Shown in pieces: positions 25,066 through 32,748 of a stretch of 60,290 bases of DNA (its first letter is position 1; each line of letters begins with the position of its first letter). Origin of the DNA: Streptomyces longisporoflavus (GTDB lineage: Bacteria; Actinomycetota; Actinomycetes; Streptomycetales; Streptomycetaceae). The notes beneath the pieces are model-generated. The model did no database searches and was not told where the DNA came from. It saw only the letters and a program-made list of their open reading frames with translations. A program made the translations under genes and the position numbers. Where the stretch lies: positions 1-60,290 of the forward strand of contig NZ_BMTR01000033.1 in the NCBI RefSeq assembly GCF_014649775.1. Reading direction: 5' to 3'.

Positions 25066-25866
25066 TCAGGTGCCGAGGGACGTCAGGACGGTGCGGCGCA
25101 GCTCGACGGTGGCGGGGTCGTCGTGGGCCGTACGGTCGCGGGGGCGCGGCACGTCGAGTACGTGGGGGACACGGCCGGTGCCCGTACCGAGGAGGGCGAC
25201 GCGATCGCCGAGGAAGAGCGCCTCGTCCACGTCATGGGTGACGAAGACGACGGTCGCGCCCGTGCCGCGGAGGACCTCGGCGAGGAGCTGCTGCATCCCG
25301 GCTCTGGTCTGCGCGTCGAGCGCGCCGAACGGTTCGTCCATGAGGACGGCCCGCGGTTCGCCCGCCAGCGCGCGGGCGAGCTGGACCCGCTGCCGCTGCC
25401 CGCCCGATACGCGGTGCGGCAGCCTGGCGCCGTGTCCGTCGAGGCCGACCCGCTCCAGCCAGCCCTCGGCCCTGGCGCGACGCTCCCTGCGCCCCACCCC
25501 CTTGATGGCCAGGGGCAGTTCGACGTTGGCCCGCAGGGTGCGCCAGGGCAGCAGCGCGTCGTCCTGGAAGATCAGTGCCCGCTCGGCGTCCGGCCCGGTG
25601 ATGGGGATGCCGTCCCGGTCGACCTCCCCGGCGAGCGGCGGCAGCAGTCCGGCGAGGGTACGCAGGAGGGTGGACTTCCCGCACCCGGAAGGGCCGACGA
25701 CGGTGAGGATCTCGCCGGGGGCGATGTCCAGTGCGAGCCCTTCGAGTACGGGGGTGCCCTGCCGTCCGATCGACGCGTCGCGCAGCGTGAGCCGGGTGCC
25801 GCGGGGCGGGGCGAGGACGGGGGCGGGGGCGGTGGAGGCGGTGGTGGTCTCGGGGGGAGTGGTCAT
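25066..25866 (-). CDS. ABC transporter ATPase (nitrate/sulfonate/taurine type)
   Basis: A 266-residue ATPase with Walker A GPSGCGKST, Q-loop FQDDALLPW, signature SGGQRQR, Walker B VLMDEP and the switch His in VTHDVDEALFLG. It is most similar in pattern to SsuB/TauB/NrtD importers. It starts 3 nt after the permease stop, and 26 nt separate its stop from the flavoprotein start. It powers uptake of the ligand bound by the lipoprotein encoded two genes upstream. Confidence 0.93.
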   Translation of the reverse strand: MTTPPETTTASTAPAPVLAPPRGTRLTLRDASIGRQGTPVLEGLALDIAPGEILTVVGPSGCGKSTLLRTLAGLLPPLAGEVDRDGIPITGPDAERALIFQDDALLPWRTLRANVELPLAIKGVGRRERRARAEGWLERVGLDGHGARLPHRVSGGQRQRVQLARALAGEPRAVLMDEPFGALDAQTRAGMQQLLAEVLRGTGATVVFVTHDVDEALFLGDRVALLGTGTGRVPHVLDVPRPRDRTAHDDPATVELRRTVLTSLGT

Positions 25867-25869
25867 GGC

Positions 25870-26733
25870 TCATGCCTCCTTCGTCGAGGTGAGGGGGCCG
25901 GGGTCCGCAGCCCCGGCCAGTGACCGGCCCCACGACGGCGAGCGGCGCGGCGCCGGTGCCTCGGCGCGGGACTCCGTCCGGGGGAGCCACCGCGTGACAC
26001 GGCGGCCGAGGACCTCCACCGCAGTCGACGTCAGCCAGCCGAGCGCACCGATCGTCACCATCCCGACGAGGACGCCGGGGTAGTCGACCACCGTGTAGTC
26101 CTGCCAGGTGCGGTAGCCCACGCCGTACTCACCGGAGATCATCTCCGCCGAGATCACACAGATCCACGAGACGCCGATGCCCACCGAGAGCCCGCCGAGG
26201 ATGCCCGGCAGCGCCCCCGGCAGGACCACCGAGCCGAGGACGCGCCACCGGCCGCCGCCCATCGTGCGGACCGCCTCCTCCCACACCGGGGTCAGGGCGC
26301 GCACCGCGTGCCGCGTGGAGACCATGACGGGGAAGAACGCCGCGGTGAAGGTGATGAAGACGATGCCCTGCTCGTTGCTGGGGAAGAGCAGGATCGCCAC
26401 CGGCACGAGGGCGATCGCCGGTATGGGCCGCAGCACTTCGAGTACGGGACCGAGCAGGTCGGCGGCCAGGCGCGAGCGGGCGATCGCCGTGCCGGCGGCC
26501 ACCCCGGCGACCGCCGCGAGCACGAAGCCGGTGACGATCCGGCTGAGGCTGTCGGTGAGGTCCTGCCAGTACGCCTCGCTGCCGACGCGCTCCCCGAACT
26601 CCCGCGCGACGTCGACGACCGTCGGGAACTGCTCGAAGCGCAGCCACACACTCACGTCGAACGCGGTCAGGAGCTGCCACAGTCCGAGCGCGGCGACGAG
26701 AGACAGGAGGCGAAGGAGGTGACGTACCGTCAT
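25870..26733 (-). CDS. ABC transporter permease (nitrate/sulfonate/taurine type)
   Basis: A 287-residue protein with about six membrane helices. The EAA loop (EEAVRTMGGGRWRVLGSVVLPGALP, quoted in parts: EEAVRTMGGG and VVLPGALPGILGG) contacts the ATPase. The first helix follows a short basic N-terminus. Its ATG at 26733 overlaps the stop of the binding-protein gene (ATGA). It forms a homodimeric channel in related importers. The C-terminal tail of about 35 residues is Arg/Pro-rich and cytoplasmic. Confidence 0.92.
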   Translation of the reverse strand: MTVRHLLRLLSLVAALGLWQLLTAFDVSVWLRFEQFPTVVDVAREFGERVGSEAYWQDLTDSLSRIVTGFVLAAVAGVAAGTAIARSRLAADLLGPVLEVLRPIPAIALVPVAILLFPSNEQGIVFITFTAAFFPVMVSTRHAVRALTPVWEEAVRTMGGGRWRVLGSVVLPGALPGILGGLSVGIGVSWICVISAEMISGEYGVGYRTWQDYTVVDYPGVLVGMVTIGALGWLTSTAVEVLGRRVTRWLPRTESRAEAPAPRRSPSWGRSLAGAADPGPLTSTKEA

Positions 26734-28079
26734 GACACCTGCTCCAGCGCCTTCTTGTACGAGAGCGTACGAGAACCCGGATGCGCCTCGGTGTAGGCAG
26801 CGGCGGTGGAGGGGGTGACGAAGGGCAGCAGCTTCTTGCCGTCCGCCACCCACACCGCCTTGTCGGCGAACCAGGGAGTGCCGGTGGTGGTGTCGGGGAC
26901 GTACGCCGTCCGTACCTCGCCCTTCCGCGCCGCCGCTTGGCGCAGCATCTTCGCCGGGGTGGCGAAGGACCGGGTCCTGCTCTCGCCCTTGAGCCAGAGC
27001 TGGCTGCGGGGCGGTTCGGGGGTGGCGCTCAGCGCGGAGGCGTACCCGTCGCCGTACGCCTTCTTCACGTACCGCTCGTCGACGAAGCCGTCCACGTCCA
27101 CGTCGCCCACCAGCTTCGCCGATTTCAGCACGGGCACGTCCTTCTTCAACGCGGCCACCAGCGCGGGCTTGATGCTGGTGTCGAACGTGGCGATGCCGTG
27201 CGCGCCGTTGTAGAGGTAGACCACCTCGGCGGGCAGCCCGGTGGCCTCGGCCACCGACTCGGCCGCGGCGACCGGGCGCTTGTTGAGGTAGCCGGTCGCT
27301 TTGTTCTGGGCGCGCAGGAAGTCCTCCAGGACGCCGGGCCGCTTCTTCGCGAAGTCCTCGCGCGCGGTGACTCCGTGGAAGGTCGGCAGCTTCAGTTCCG
27401 CGCCGTCGTACAGCGCTTTGGCCCGGCCCTGGTAGGCGAGAAGACCCGGCCACGCCACGAACTGCGAGAGCGCGTCGGCGCTGCCCGCCTGGAGAGCGGA
27501 GGCGCCGACCGCCGGCTGCTGGTTGAGCTTGCTGATGTCCTCCTCGGGGTCGATGCCCGCCCGCCGCAGCGCCCGTACGAGAGTGCCGTCCGCGGCCGAG
27601 CCGACGCTCGTCGAGACCTTCTTGCCACGCAGGTCGGCCAGCGACGAAAGTTTCGAATCCGGAGCCGTAACAATGGTGTTGAGGCCGCCGCGGAGGTTGT
27701 AGCCCGTGACCGACACGAGCTTCGTCGGCCGATTCAGCTGGGTGCCGCGGGCGGCATTGATCAGCAGCGGAAAGTCGCCCATCGAACCGATGTCGATCTT
27801 CCCGGCCGTCATCTGCGCGGTGATCGGCGCGCCGGTGGCGTAGTCCTGCCACTTGACCTTGTAGGTGACACCCTCGCGTTTGCCGCGCGCGGCGAGCTCG
27901 CGCTCGAAGTAGCCGAGCGAGCGCAGCAGCGTGCCTGCGGTGACGGTGTTGATGGTCTTGGACTGATAGCCGATGGTGACGGTGATGGTGCCGGAGTCGT
28001 CCGCGCTCGCCCCGCCACAGCCCGCCGGCGGGACCATCAGGAGGACTGCCAGGCTGTAGTTGAGTGCCGTGCGTTTCAT
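26730..28079 (-). CDS. ABC substrate-binding lipoprotein (NrtA/SsuA family)
   Basis: A 449-residue lipoprotein. The signal ends with VPPAGC (Cys lipidation) after the ATG at 28079, which has GAGAGG upstream. The mature part begins TITVTIGYQSKTINTVTAG and contains QMTAGKIDIGSMGDFPLL, typical of the NMT1/ThiY/SsuA periplasmic-binding fold. It is longer than usual SsuA proteins (about 320), with an extra C-terminal 100 residues (from about ALSATPEPP), so the ligand may be larger or a different class. The frame upstream of 28079 is excluded because it overlaps the ferredoxin gene in a non-coding pattern. Confidence 0.88.
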   Translation of the reverse strand: MKRTALNYSLAVLLMVPPAGCGGASADDSGTITVTIGYQSKTINTVTAGTLLRSLGYFERELAARGKREGVTYKVKWQDYATGAPITAQMTAGKIDIGSMGDFPLLINAARGTQLNRPTKLVSVTGYNLRGGLNTIVTAPDSKLSSLADLRGKKVSTSVGSAADGTLVRALRRAGIDPEEDISKLNQQPAVGASALQAGSADALSQFVAWPGLLAYQGRAKALYDGAELKLPTFHGVTAREDFAKKRPGVLEDFLRAQNKATGYLNKRPVAAAESVAEATGLPAEVVYLYNGAHGIATFDTSIKPALVAALKKDVPVLKSAKLVGDVDVDGFVDERYVKKAYGDGYASALSATPEPPRSQLWLKGESRTRSFATPAKMLRQAAARKGEVRTAYVPDTTTGTPWFADKAVWVADGKKLLPFVTPSTAAAYTEAHPGSRTLSYKKALEQVS

Positions 28080-28123
28080 GGGAGTGGGAACCTCTCGGCC
28101 TTCGGCGGCCTTCGTCGGTGGCT

Positions 28124-28351
28124 TCACCGGAGCAGGTAGGGCATGTTGACCGTGACCGCGTCCGTGGGGCAGCGGGCCGCGCACGGCCCGCAGTACCAGC
28201 ACTCGTCGACGTGCATGAAGGCCTTGCCGCTCTCCGGGTTGATCGCGAGCGAGTCGAGCGGACACATGTCGACGCAGAGCGTGCAGCCGTCGATGCACTT
28301 CGACTCGTCGATGGTCACGGGCACGTCGGCGCGCTGGGGGGCCAGAGGCAT
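28124..28351 (-). CDS. 2[4Fe-4S] ferredoxin, AprB-like
   Basis: A 75-residue protein with two cluster motifs: CIDGCTLCVDMCP and CWYCGPCAARCPTDA. The spacing (CxxxCxxCxxxCP and CxxCxxCxxxCP) and the short linker with DECWYCGPC resemble the beta subunit of adenylylsulfate reductase. It lies 44 nt upstream of the binding-protein gene in the same operon and is the natural electron partner of the flavoprotein. It is a short gene but clearly real because all eight Cys are in place. Confidence 0.9.
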   Translation of the reverse strand: MPLAPQRADVPVTIDESKCIDGCTLCVDMCPLDSLAINPESGKAFMHVDECWYCGPCAARCPTDAVTVNMPYLLR

Positions 28352-28385
28352 GGCTGTCTCCCGGAAAGAGGTGGCGGGGAAAAGC

Positions 28386-28448
28386 AGAAGGTACGGAAAG
28401 TGTGGAAGGTGCGAAAGGTCTCAGAGGGCGCGGAAGGTCAGAGGGTGC
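28386..28448. repeat. Seven degenerate 9-bp repeats between regulator and ferredoxin genes
   Basis: Successive 9-mers around the consensus GGAAGGTGC occupy 28386-28448 and overlap the GntR stop codon. On the transcribed minus strand the leader is pyrimidine-rich. It might be a leader element or binding array for the operon. Confidence 0.7.
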
Positions 28449-29304
28449 GGTGCAGCAGCCCGCTCATGGCGATGCGGTCACCGCGGAAGCGGATGAACTC
28501 CAGGTCCACGGGGCGTCCGTCGGACAGCGAGGTGAGTCGTTCGAGCATGAGCACGGCGGCACCGCGCGGGGCTTCGAGAACGGCGGCGGAGTGCACGTCG
28601 GCGTTGACGGCCTCCAGGGTGATCTCGGCGGTGCCGAGCGGCTGCCCCGTCAGGGTTTCGAGCAGCCGGAACACGTCTGTGTTCTCCAGGTCGCAGCCGA
28701 TGAGGCCGGCGCCGACGTCCATCGGGATGTAGGTGAGATCGAGTGACAGCGGCAGGCCGTTCAGTCTGCGCAGCCGCTCGATGTAGAGCACGTCGGCGTG
28801 CTCCACGAGGCCGAGCCGCCGGGCCACGGGTGCGGGCGCGGGGACAGGGCCGACCGTACGGACTTCGTTGGTGACGTCGCCGTGTTCGTGCAGGGTCTCG
28901 GCGAGGCCCTGCAGCCGGTCGAGGCCGTGCGGGTACTTCTCGGACACCACTACGGTGCCGACACCGGGCTGCCGTTCGAGCAGCCCTTCCGTACGGAGCA
29001 GATCCAGCGCCTGCCGGACGGTGTTCCGGGAGACGCGGTAGTCGTGGCCGATCGCGCCCTCCAGCGGCAGCACACCGCCGGGAAAGCCCCCGGTGCGCAC
29101 CTGGTGACGCAACAGGTCGGCGAGCTGCCGTGCCTGGTCCGCGCGCAGGCGGCGCCGTCGTGCGGCGGCGACCGGCACAGTGTGCTCGCGGATACGTTCG
29201 GCTGGCATGCGAGGGACCATACCGATGCCGCCCCGGCCGTGGTGTTGCCGGAGTATTGCGCCACTCAGCGGATCTCGTGCACCGGCTCTGACCTGTGTGT
29301 TCAT
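28438..29304 (-). CDS. GntR/HutC-family regulator of the importer-flavoprotein operon
   Basis: A 288-residue regulator with an N-terminal winged helix (LADLLRHQVRTGGF, YRVSRNTVRQALDLLRTEGLL) and a C-terminal UTRA-type ligand domain (ADVLYIERLRRLNGLPLSLD). The HutC subgroup binds small ligands. The ATG at 29304 has a purine-rich site (GGGAGAAGG) abutting it. Shorter starts at 29220 or 29208 are possible because the first 30 residues precede the conserved region. It is first on the minus strand, 86 nt before the ferredoxin, and probably controls that operon. Its gene is divergent from the DUF11 surface protein. Confidence 0.88.
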   Translation of the reverse strand: MNTQVRAGARDPLSGAILRQHHGRGGIGMVPRMPAERIREHTVPVAAARRRRLRADQARQLADLLRHQVRTGGFPGGVLPLEGAIGHDYRVSRNTVRQALDLLRTEGLLERQPGVGTVVVSEKYPHGLDRLQGLAETLHEHGDVTNEVRTVGPVPAPAPVARRLGLVEHADVLYIERLRRLNGLPLSLDLTYIPMDVGAGLIGCDLENTDVFRLLETLTGQPLGTAEITLEAVNADVHSAAVLEAPRGAAVLMLERLTSLSDGRPVDLEFIRFRGDRIAMSGLLHRTL

Positions 29305-29403
29305 CCTTCTCCCGGGGAGATCTGCCAGCGCGGGGCCGGGTTTGGTCCCGCCGGACGAGGAGTACGCCTTTCCGGTCGGGCTCCTGGAGTGTCGCTACCC
29401 AAG

Positions 29404-29431
29404 TTGCGAATTATCCGTCTATATGTAGTGC
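29404..29431 (+). promoter_or_regulatory. Likely promoter of the DUF11 surface-protein gene
   Basis: TTGCGA (29404-29409) and TAGTGC (29426-29431) are separated by 16 nt in a locally AT-rich patch. A GAGAGG ribosome site lies further down at 29494-29499. Confidence 0.5.
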
Positions 29432-29505
29432 CGTAAAACCTCTCGCACTCAGGGCTGCCCGGAACGAGAGACCCACGCATGAGATCCCCCGAGCGAGAGG
29501 TACAC

Positions 29506-30924
29506 GTGAGGCTTGCGAAACTGAGCCGCGGAGCGACGATTTCCGCCGCGGTGGTGATGTCCGCAGTCGCCTCCACGGGGCAAGCCATTCCCGTCGGGCA
29601 GGCCATTCCCGGTGGGCAGGCGATTCACGGTGGGGCCGCCGGAATGGGTGTCCGGGCGGCGGCGCCCAATCTGCAGATCTCGAAGTCGGTGACGCCGGAT
29701 CCACTGGTCATCGGCGACGACGCCGTCTACACCGTGACCGTGACGAACAGCGGTGACCAGGACGCCTCGGGTGTCACGGTGACCGACGAACTGGGGGAGG
29801 GGGTGAGCGTCGGAGACCTTCCTGACTCCTGCGCGGCGCAGGGCCGGACGGTCACCTGCGGAGGCTCGGGCGTCACGGTCCCGGCGGGCGGCACACGCGA
29901 GTTCCGTATCCCGGTCTCCGTCGATCCGTCCCTCTCCGACGGGACCAACATCAGGAACCAGGCCGAGGTCCGCCAGGACGGCTCGTCGCAGGCTTCCACC
30001 ACCCTGATCTCGCAGGCCGCCACCCTGACGGACGTGGAGATCACCAAGACGGCGACCCCGGTGGTCGAGGCCGACGGCACCTACACCTTCACCGTGACAG
30101 TGACCAACCACGGCCCGTCCAACGCCGTCGACGTCACCGTGCAGGACCCCACGGACGGCAACCTCTCCTCCATCGTGGAGCGCCCCGAGGAGTGCCCGGA
30201 CTCCGGTCTCACCATCACCTGCCCGCTTCGTACGCTGGGCCCGGACGAGACGCGCACGTTCACCGTCACGATGCGGGCCAAGCCCGAAGCTGCCGGCCAG
30301 ACCATCACCAACTGCGCCCAGGTGTACACCGGTTCGCGGGAGAACAACACCGAGAACAACCGCTCCTGCGCCACTACGGACGTCACCCCGGCCGGTACTC
30401 CGACGCCTACGCCGACGGATGATCCGTCCCCTACGCCGACGGATGATCCGACGCCGACGCCGAGCCCGACGGACGATCCGACGCCGACGCCGAGCCCGAC
30501 GGACGATCCGACGCCGACGCCGACGGACGATCCGACTCCTACGCCCACGGATGACCCGACGCCGACGCCGACGGACGATCCCACCCCGGCCCCCACAGAC
30601 GACCCGACGCCCTCGCCGACAGATGAACCGACGCCCACGCCCACAGACGACCCCGCGCCCACACCCACAGATGCCCCGACGCCCACGGACGATCCGGAGC
30701 CCACGGACGATCCCACCCCCACTACGACACGGGAGCCCACCCCCACCCCCGCACCTTCGGACAGTGGCGGCCCGGAATCCCCCTCTCCCACCTATCCCGG
30801 TTCCGACCCCGACGAGCTGGCCGAGAGCGGGCAACGCGACATCGCTCTGCTCGGCGTCGGAGTCGCCGCGATCACCCTGGTGGGACTCGGCATCCTGCTC
30901 AGGCGCACTCTCAAGAGCCGCTGA
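29506..30924 (+). CDS. DUF11 surface protein with Pro-Thr stalk and sortase-like tail
   Basis: A 472-residue protein. The GTG at 29506 is chosen because GAGAGG ends 6 nt before it; an upstream ATG at 29479 lacks a site. After a signal peptide (LAKLSRGATISAAVVMSAVASTGQA) come two DUF11 (conserved repeat, Ig-like) domains at about residues 55-165 and 175-285, each with DAVYTVTVTNSGDQDASGVTV-type strands. About 140 residues of PTPTDD-type repeats follow, then LAESG, a hydrophobic helix and RRTLKSR. This tail resembles a sortase signal (LAxTG variant), so wall attachment is likely but the Thr is replaced by Ser. The function is a structural or adhesive surface role, with no direct evidence. Confidence 0.82.
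   Translation: MRLAKLSRGATISAAVVMSAVASTGQAIPVGQAIPGGQAIHGGAAGMGVRAAAPNLQISKSVTPDPLVIGDDAVYTVTVTNSGDQDASGVTVTDELGEGVSVGDLPDSCAAQGRTVTCGGSGVTVPAGGTREFRIPVSVDPSLSDGTNIRNQAEVRQDGSSQASTTLISQAATLTDVEITKTATPVVEADGTYTFTVTVTNHGPSNAVDVTVQDPTDGNLSSIVERPEECPDSGLTITCPLRTLGPDETRTFTVTMRAKPEAAGQTITNCAQVYTGSRENNTENNRSCATTDVTPAGTPTPTPTDDPSPTPTDDPTPTPSPTDDPTPTPSPTDDPTPTPTDDPTPTPTDDPTPTPTDDPTPAPTDDPTPSPTDEPTPTPTDDPAPTPTDAPTPTDDPEPTDDPTPTTTREPTPTPAPSDSGGPESPSPTYPGSDPDELAESGQRDIALLGVGVAAITLVGLGILLRRTLKSR
30405..30760. repeat. PTPTDD-encoding repeat tract
   Basis: Imperfect 15-24 bp units coding (PTPTDD)n in the stalk of the surface protein. Length is likely to vary between strains through recombination. Confidence 0.85.
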
Positions 30925-30952
30925 GCGCGGGGGGCGGGCTCAGCGCTCGGGA

Positions 30953-31705
30953 TCAGCGCTCGGGATCGAGGAGCGTCGCCCCGGCCTGGCCGTTCAGGAC
31001 CTGGTGGGCCACGTCGGAGAGCTTGAGCTGCCGGTTCCGGGCGTACGTCCGCATGCGCGTGTACGCCTGATCCGCGGTGCAGCCACGGGAGTTGGAGAGG
31101 TAGCCCTTGGCCTGCTCGATGACGATGCGGGAGTCGAGGGAGTTCTGGATTCGCGCGATCTGCGTCCTCTGTTCGTGCACGACCTGCTGCTGGATCACGC
31201 AGACGGCGGCACTGTCTGCCAGTGCGCGGGCAAGTCGCAACTCGCCTTCGTCCAGGGGTCTTTGACGGTCGTGGAGGAGACTGAGCGCGCCGACCACCGT
31301 GTCCTGGTAGCGCAGCGGAACGGTGGCGACCGAGGTGAAGCCGAGGAGCAGGGCGCGCGGCGTGAACCGGGGCCACCGCGGACAGGCGTCCCCCGCGTCG
31401 AGGCGGGTCTCGGAAATGCGAGTACGGGGGGAGCGGCAGCAGTCCATGCACGGGCCCTCGTCCCATTCGAGACCGAAGAGTTCCAGCGCGCGGGTGTGCT
31501 CGTCGGAGGCCACAACTTCCGCGCCGCGGCCGTGCGGAACGTCGAGCAGAGCCCCGGACGCCGACACGTCAAGCAGGTCCACGCAGTGTTCCGTCAGGGT
31601 GTGCAGGACGTCGGTCGCGCTCACGACGCGTACCGGTGGGGCGGCGAGCTCCCCTAACGCGGACGCCAGCCGTTTCTCGCGCTGCCCTTCGGACATGGCG
31701 GTCAT
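30953..31705 (-). CDS. GAF and ANTAR domain regulator
   Basis: A 250-residue protein with a GAF-like domain (about 15-170; VATVPLRYQDTVVGALSLL) and a C-terminal ANTAR RNA-binding domain (about 180-240; RIVIEQAKGYLSNSRGCTADQAYTRMR). ANTAR proteins bind RNA hairpins and antiterminate. Two ATG codons lie at 31705 and 31696; a GGAAGGGAGAGG stretch supports the first. Upstream lies a 277-nt gap. The DUF11 gene converges on it. Confidence 0.88.
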   Translation of the reverse strand: MTAMSEGQREKRLASALGELAAPPVRVVSATDVLHTLTEHCVDLLDVSASGALLDVPHGRGAEVVASDEHTRALELFGLEWDEGPCMDCCRSPRTRISETRLDAGDACPRWPRFTPRALLLGFTSVATVPLRYQDTVVGALSLLHDRQRPLDEGELRLARALADSAAVCVIQQQVVHEQRTQIARIQNSLDSRIVIEQAKGYLSNSRGCTADQAYTRMRTYARNRQLKLSDVAHQVLNGQAGATLLDPER

Positions 31706-31982
31706 GCCGCCTCTCCCTTCCGTGCACGGTGTGAGGGGCCGGCCGCAAGGGACCGGGAGACATGTCCCGCTGGCGACGGAACCACTGTCCCCCTTGTCGA
31801 CGGTCGCCCAATGCCAGCAACAGAACCGCGTTCATGCTCCAGTTGAGGAATTCACGGAATCCTCTCCACATTACCGCGATCGGCTGATTCATATAGGACA
31901 CATACCGATCAGATTCGGTCGCAGAATGGCAAGGGGCGCAGTTAACCGGTTCCTATTCTTTCTGTTGAAAGCAGGATGGCCG
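31706..31982. other. Intergenic region with lower GC, ANTAR gene upstream region
   Basis: The part from about 31850 to 31975 is noticeably more AT-rich than the genome and holds the presumed promoter of the ANTAR gene. A short minus-strand ORF (starting near 31901) runs through but has no ribosome site and overlaps the ANTAR gene; I do not call it. Confidence 0.5.
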
Positions 31983-32711
31983 CTACCTCGGCGGCTCCGG
32001 AAAGGCCGCGAATTGATCGGCGATCACGGGCGGTAGCTCGGCGAGGCCCAGAAACCCGGCCACTGTCCTGGCGGTCAACTCGTGCCAAGCGGCGGCCCCT
32101 CGCAGCATGGCGTGGTCACTGCCGACCATCGGAACGCCGGCCGCCTCCGCGCCCGCGGCACGGGCGCGGGCCGCGAATTCCAGGGAGGACCGGGGGTCGG
32201 TCGTACGATCCCGGTCGCCGTGCAGCAGCGCCACGCGACGGCCGCGCAACTGCTCCACGGGGTCCTCGGCGGGGCACCAGGGAGCGAGGCCGACCACGCC
32301 GCGTACGAGCGGGTCCCCGGCGGCCCGCAGCGCGGCGCGGGCACCCATCGAATGCCCCACGAGGACGGTCGGCACGTCACCCGCAAGTTCTTCGAGCTCT
32401 CGCAGGGCCCGGCTGGCGTCCCGCGCCGCATCCTCCCGTTCGCCGTTCCAGCCGCGGTGGCGATAGCGCACCCGCCCGATCAGCACGCCGCCGCCCGCCG
32501 TGGACCGGCGGATGGCGCCCTCGAAAAGACGCAGCCGCGCGCCCGGCAGATTCCACGGCGGGGGCGCGTCGATCCCGTGCTCCCGCCCGCCGTGCAGCAT
32601 GAGCACGGCGGCGAGCGGTTTGTCGACCGGTCCTCGCGGCACGAGCGGTCCTCTCCGCACGAGTGGTCCTCTCGGCACGAGCGCCGGGCGGTGGTCTTCG
32701 CGGAAGGGCAC
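31983..32711 (-). CDS. Alpha/beta hydrolase with N-terminal LVPRGP repeats
   Basis: About 242 residues. The GTG at 32711 has GAGGAG 5-6 nt upstream, better than the ORF limit at 32783. After a short repetitive N-terminus (three in-frame 18-bp units encoding LVPRGP-like hexapeptides) the fold starts VLMLHGGREHG. The nucleophile elbow GHSMGARAALRAA carries the Ser, and HGDRDRTTD and the His in SDHAML complete the triad pattern. It is a dienelactone-hydrolase-like or acyl-esterase type; no substrate is evident. It lies 37 nt downstream of the sigma-like gene. Confidence 0.85.
   Translation of the reverse strand: MPFREDHRPALVPRGPLVRRGPLVPRGPVDKPLAAVLMLHGGREHGIDAPPPWNLPGARLRLFEGAIRRSTAGGGVLIGRVRYRHRGWNGEREDAARDASRALRELEELAGDVPTVLVGHSMGARAALRAAGDPLVRGVVGLAPWCPAEDPVEQLRGRRVALLHGDRDRTTDPRSSLEFAARARAAGAEAAGVPMVGSDHAMLRGAAAWHELTARTVAGFLGLAELPPVIADQFAAFPEPPR
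32629..32682. repeat. Three 18-bp tandem repeats in hydrolase 5' region
   Basis: Units 32629-32646, 32647-32664 and 32665-32682 share GGTCCTC(T/G)C(G/C)GCACGAG and code an LVPRGP-like hexapeptide three times in frame. Confidence 0.9.
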
Positions 32712-32748
32712 AGGGTCTCCTCGACATGTCGGCGACCGGCCGGCCCGC

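Noticed and set aside
31569..31901. 110-codon minus-strand ORF starting MSYMNQPIAVMWRGF
   Set aside because: No ribosome site, overlaps the ANTAR gene in another frame, and loses coding character after about 50 residues.
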